A stretch of 5,600 nucleotides of DNA, from the NCBI GenBank assembly GCA_011053245.1, contig DRGS01000223.1:1-5600 (forward strand), read 5' to 3'. This DNA comes from Phycisphaerales bacterium (GTDB lineage Bacteria; Planctomycetota; Phycisphaerae; Sedimentisphaerales; Anaerohalosphaeraceae). The notes beneath the pieces are model-generated. The model was not told the DNA's origin. It saw only the letters and a list, made by a program, of their open reading frames with translations, and searched no databases. The first letter of the stretch is position 1. Each line of letters begins with the position of its first letter. Shown here piece after piece: positions 4,761-5,600 of this stretch. The position numbers and the translations under genes are program-made.

Positions 4761-5255
4761 ATGAGAACACGTAAGCGGAACAACCAGTATCGCGTATCGG
4801 ATGAACTCTGGAACGAGATTGAACCGCTGTTGCCCAAGCATAAGAACACCCATCGTTTCGGCGGCGGCCGGCCGCGCGTGCCGGATCGTCAGGCCATGGA
4901 CGGCATCTTTTTTGTGTTGCGGACCGGCTGCCAGTGGAATGCCCTGAACGCGACGGGCATCTGCTCCAGCAGCACGGCGCATGATCGATTCCAGGAATGG
5001 ACGAAGGCAGGCGTTTTTGTGAAGTTCTGGGCCAAGGGCCTTGCGAAGTACGATGAACTGAAGGGCATTGACTGGTCGTGGCAATCGATGGACGGCGCCA
5101 TGACCAAAGCCCCGCTAGGCAGGGGAAAAAACGGGCCCCAACCCTACGGATCGAGCCAAAAAAGGCGTGAAGCGGAGCGTGTTGGCCGAGGCGTCCGGCG
5201 TGCCAATCGGACTGGCGGTCGACGGTGCCAACCGACACGACAGCAAGATGGTTGA
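4761..5255 (+). CDS. IS5-family transposase, N-terminal frame (orfA)
   Basis: This frame encodes the N-terminal half of a DDE transposase that cuts and joins the element's ends. Residues about 12-85 are the DUF4096-type DNA-binding region (L-W-N-E-I-E-P-L-L-P, G-G-G-R-P-R-V-P-D-R, G-C-Q-W-N, H-D-R-F-Q-E-W). The first catalytic aspartate is D111 in S-M-D-G-A. Family-like sequence ends at A-P-L-G (117-120); the following 45 residues are out-of-frame, Arg-rich and without meaning. The protein continues in the +1 frame as G-E-K-T-G-P-N-P-T-D-R. The ATG has AAGGAG (4748-4753) at good spacing. The frame change lies at 5120-5131, around AGGGGAAAAAA, and could be a programmed frameshift, known for some IS5-family groups, or an inactivating one-base insertion. 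Confidence 0.85.
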   Translation: MRTRKRNNQYRVSDELWNEIEPLLPKHKNTHRFGGGRPRVPDRQAMDGIFFVLRTGCQWNALNATGICSSSTAHDRFQEWTKAGVFVKFWAKGLAKYDELKGIDWSWQSMDGAMTKAPLGRGKNGPQPYGSSQKRREAERVGRGVRRANRTGGRRCQPTRQQDG

Positions 5256-5595
5256 GGCGACGATTCTCAGTATTCCGGTCAAGCGTCCCAAGGCGACAAA
5301 GCGAAAGCCACAGGGCATGTGCTTGGACAAGGGATACGATTATGATTCGGTGCGTGATCTGATAAAGGAGTTTGGGTACACTGCCCACGTCAAGGCCCGT
5401 GGCGAAGAAGCCCAAGCCATCAAGCGGCAGGCCGGCTTCAAAGCTCGACGCTGGGTTGTGGAACGGACGCACAGTTGGATGAATCGCTTCCGCCGCATCT
5501 TGACGCGGTGGGAGAAGAAGCCGACGAATTATCTGGCGCTGCTTCATCTTGTCTGTGCCGTCATTACATTCAGGTGTGCCGGGTTATTCGGATAG
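5119..5595 (+). CDS. IS5-family transposase, C-terminal frame (orfB)
   Basis: This is the C-terminal half of the same transposase, open from just after an in-frame TAG at 5116-5118. It begins with G-E-K-T-G-P-N-P-T-D-R, the block that directly follows A-P-L-G in family members. The second catalytic aspartate is in A-N-R-H-D (codon 5239-5241). M-C-L-D-K-G-Y-D-Y-D follows, and the catalytic glutamate is in R-W-V-V-E-R-T-H-S-W-M-N-R-F-R-R (codon 5461-5463). The DDE triad is thus complete across the two frames. An internal GTG at 5167 is available, but starting there would lose the conserved block and D1, so this part is more likely made as a fusion with orfA. The stop codon lies inside the right terminal repeat. 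Confidence 0.85.
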   Translation, partial: AGEKTGPNPTDRAKKGVKRSVLAEASGVPIGLAVDGANRHDSKMVEATILSIPVKRPKATKRKPQGMCLDKGYDYDSVRDLIKEFGYTAHVKARGEEAQAIKRQAGFKARRWVVERTHSWMNRFRRILTRWEKKPTNYLALLHLVCAVITFRCAGLFG

Positions 5596-5600
5596 GCTCT
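5581..5600 (-). repeat. Right terminal inverted repeat of the IS5-family element
   Basis: It is the exact complement of 4688-4707 and coincides with the last bases of the window. The transposase stop codon TAG (5593-5595) lies within it. The flanking target copy is outside the window. Confidence 0.9.

Larger units (their letters stand above)
4689..5599 (+). mobile_element. IS5-family insertion sequence, about 911 bp
   Basis: Perfect 20-bp inverted repeats (AGAGCCTATCCGAATAACCC at 4688-4707 and its complement at 5581-5600) bracket a transposase in two overlapping frames. Upstream of the left end is TTAA (4685-4688). If that is the target duplication, the element runs 4689-5599 and the final T of the window is the first base of the second copy. 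A 3-bp TTA duplication with ends at 4688 and 5600 fits equally well. The element interrupts a cupin gene. Both terminal repeats contain a stop codon that is used: TAA for the interrupted gene and TAG for the transposase. Confidence 0.9.

Noticed and set aside
4693..5547. Long minus-strand open frame of 284 codons across the IS
   Set aside because: It lies antisense to a clear DDE transposase, has low-complexity Arg/Ser/Pro-rich composition and no family motif; it is a coding-strand shadow.
1..5600. CRISPR array, tRNA, rRNA or integron integrase
   Set aside because: No regularly spaced short repeats, cloverleaf with a CCA-adjacent acceptor stem, rRNA-like segment or IntI motif was seen on either strand.

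Overview
The window looks like accessory DNA from a planctomycete-like bacterium. This is inferred from several resemblances recalled from family knowledge, with no search run: a BlaR1/M56-type fragment, a fragment like the N-terminal part of planctomycete-type integrases (V-A-R-Y-W-R-F-A-x-x-Y-Y-V), an IS5-family transposase with the G-E-K-T-G-P-N-P-T-D-R block, and a lipoprotein resembling small hypothetical proteins of that group. All intact genes are on the + strand; one decayed relic is on the - strand.

Region 1 (1-1502) looks like the end of a surface-glycan locus. It holds the C-terminal part of a DegT/DnrJ/EryC1-type sugar aminotransferase, then an AT-rich gene for a NodB-fold polysaccharide-deacetylase-like protein whose metal-site histidines appear replaced by glutamine. 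Region 2 (1503-2400) is decayed: a minus-strand open frame joins part of an M56 peptidase to part of a tyrosine recombinase, followed by hairpin-rich non-coding DNA and the first copy of a diverged repeat. Region 3 (2424-4058) carries small accessory genes with large gaps: a four-helix membrane protein, a second copy of the repeat leading into a 45-codon ORF, an Imm27-like small protein, and a lipoprotein.

Region 4 (4137-5600) is the most informative. A short truncated ORF is followed by a 73-bp element with the architecture of an integron attC site: a GTTGGGC core, a partly matching CCTAAC arm, and an imperfect hairpin with single extrahelical bases. Fourteen bases after the core a cupin gene begins, as expected of the next gene cassette. 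That gene is cut after about 77 codons by an IS5-family element with perfect 20-bp terminal inverted repeats, which fills the rest of the window. The left flank is TTAA, and the last base of the window is compatible with the start of a TTAA duplication. The transposase is split over two frames, either by programmed frameshifting or by a one-base insertion.

The overall reading is a glycan locus bordered by a mobile-gene landing zone, with at least one integron-type cassette junction and a later IS insertion. No integron integrase, tRNA, rRNA or CRISPR array is visible.
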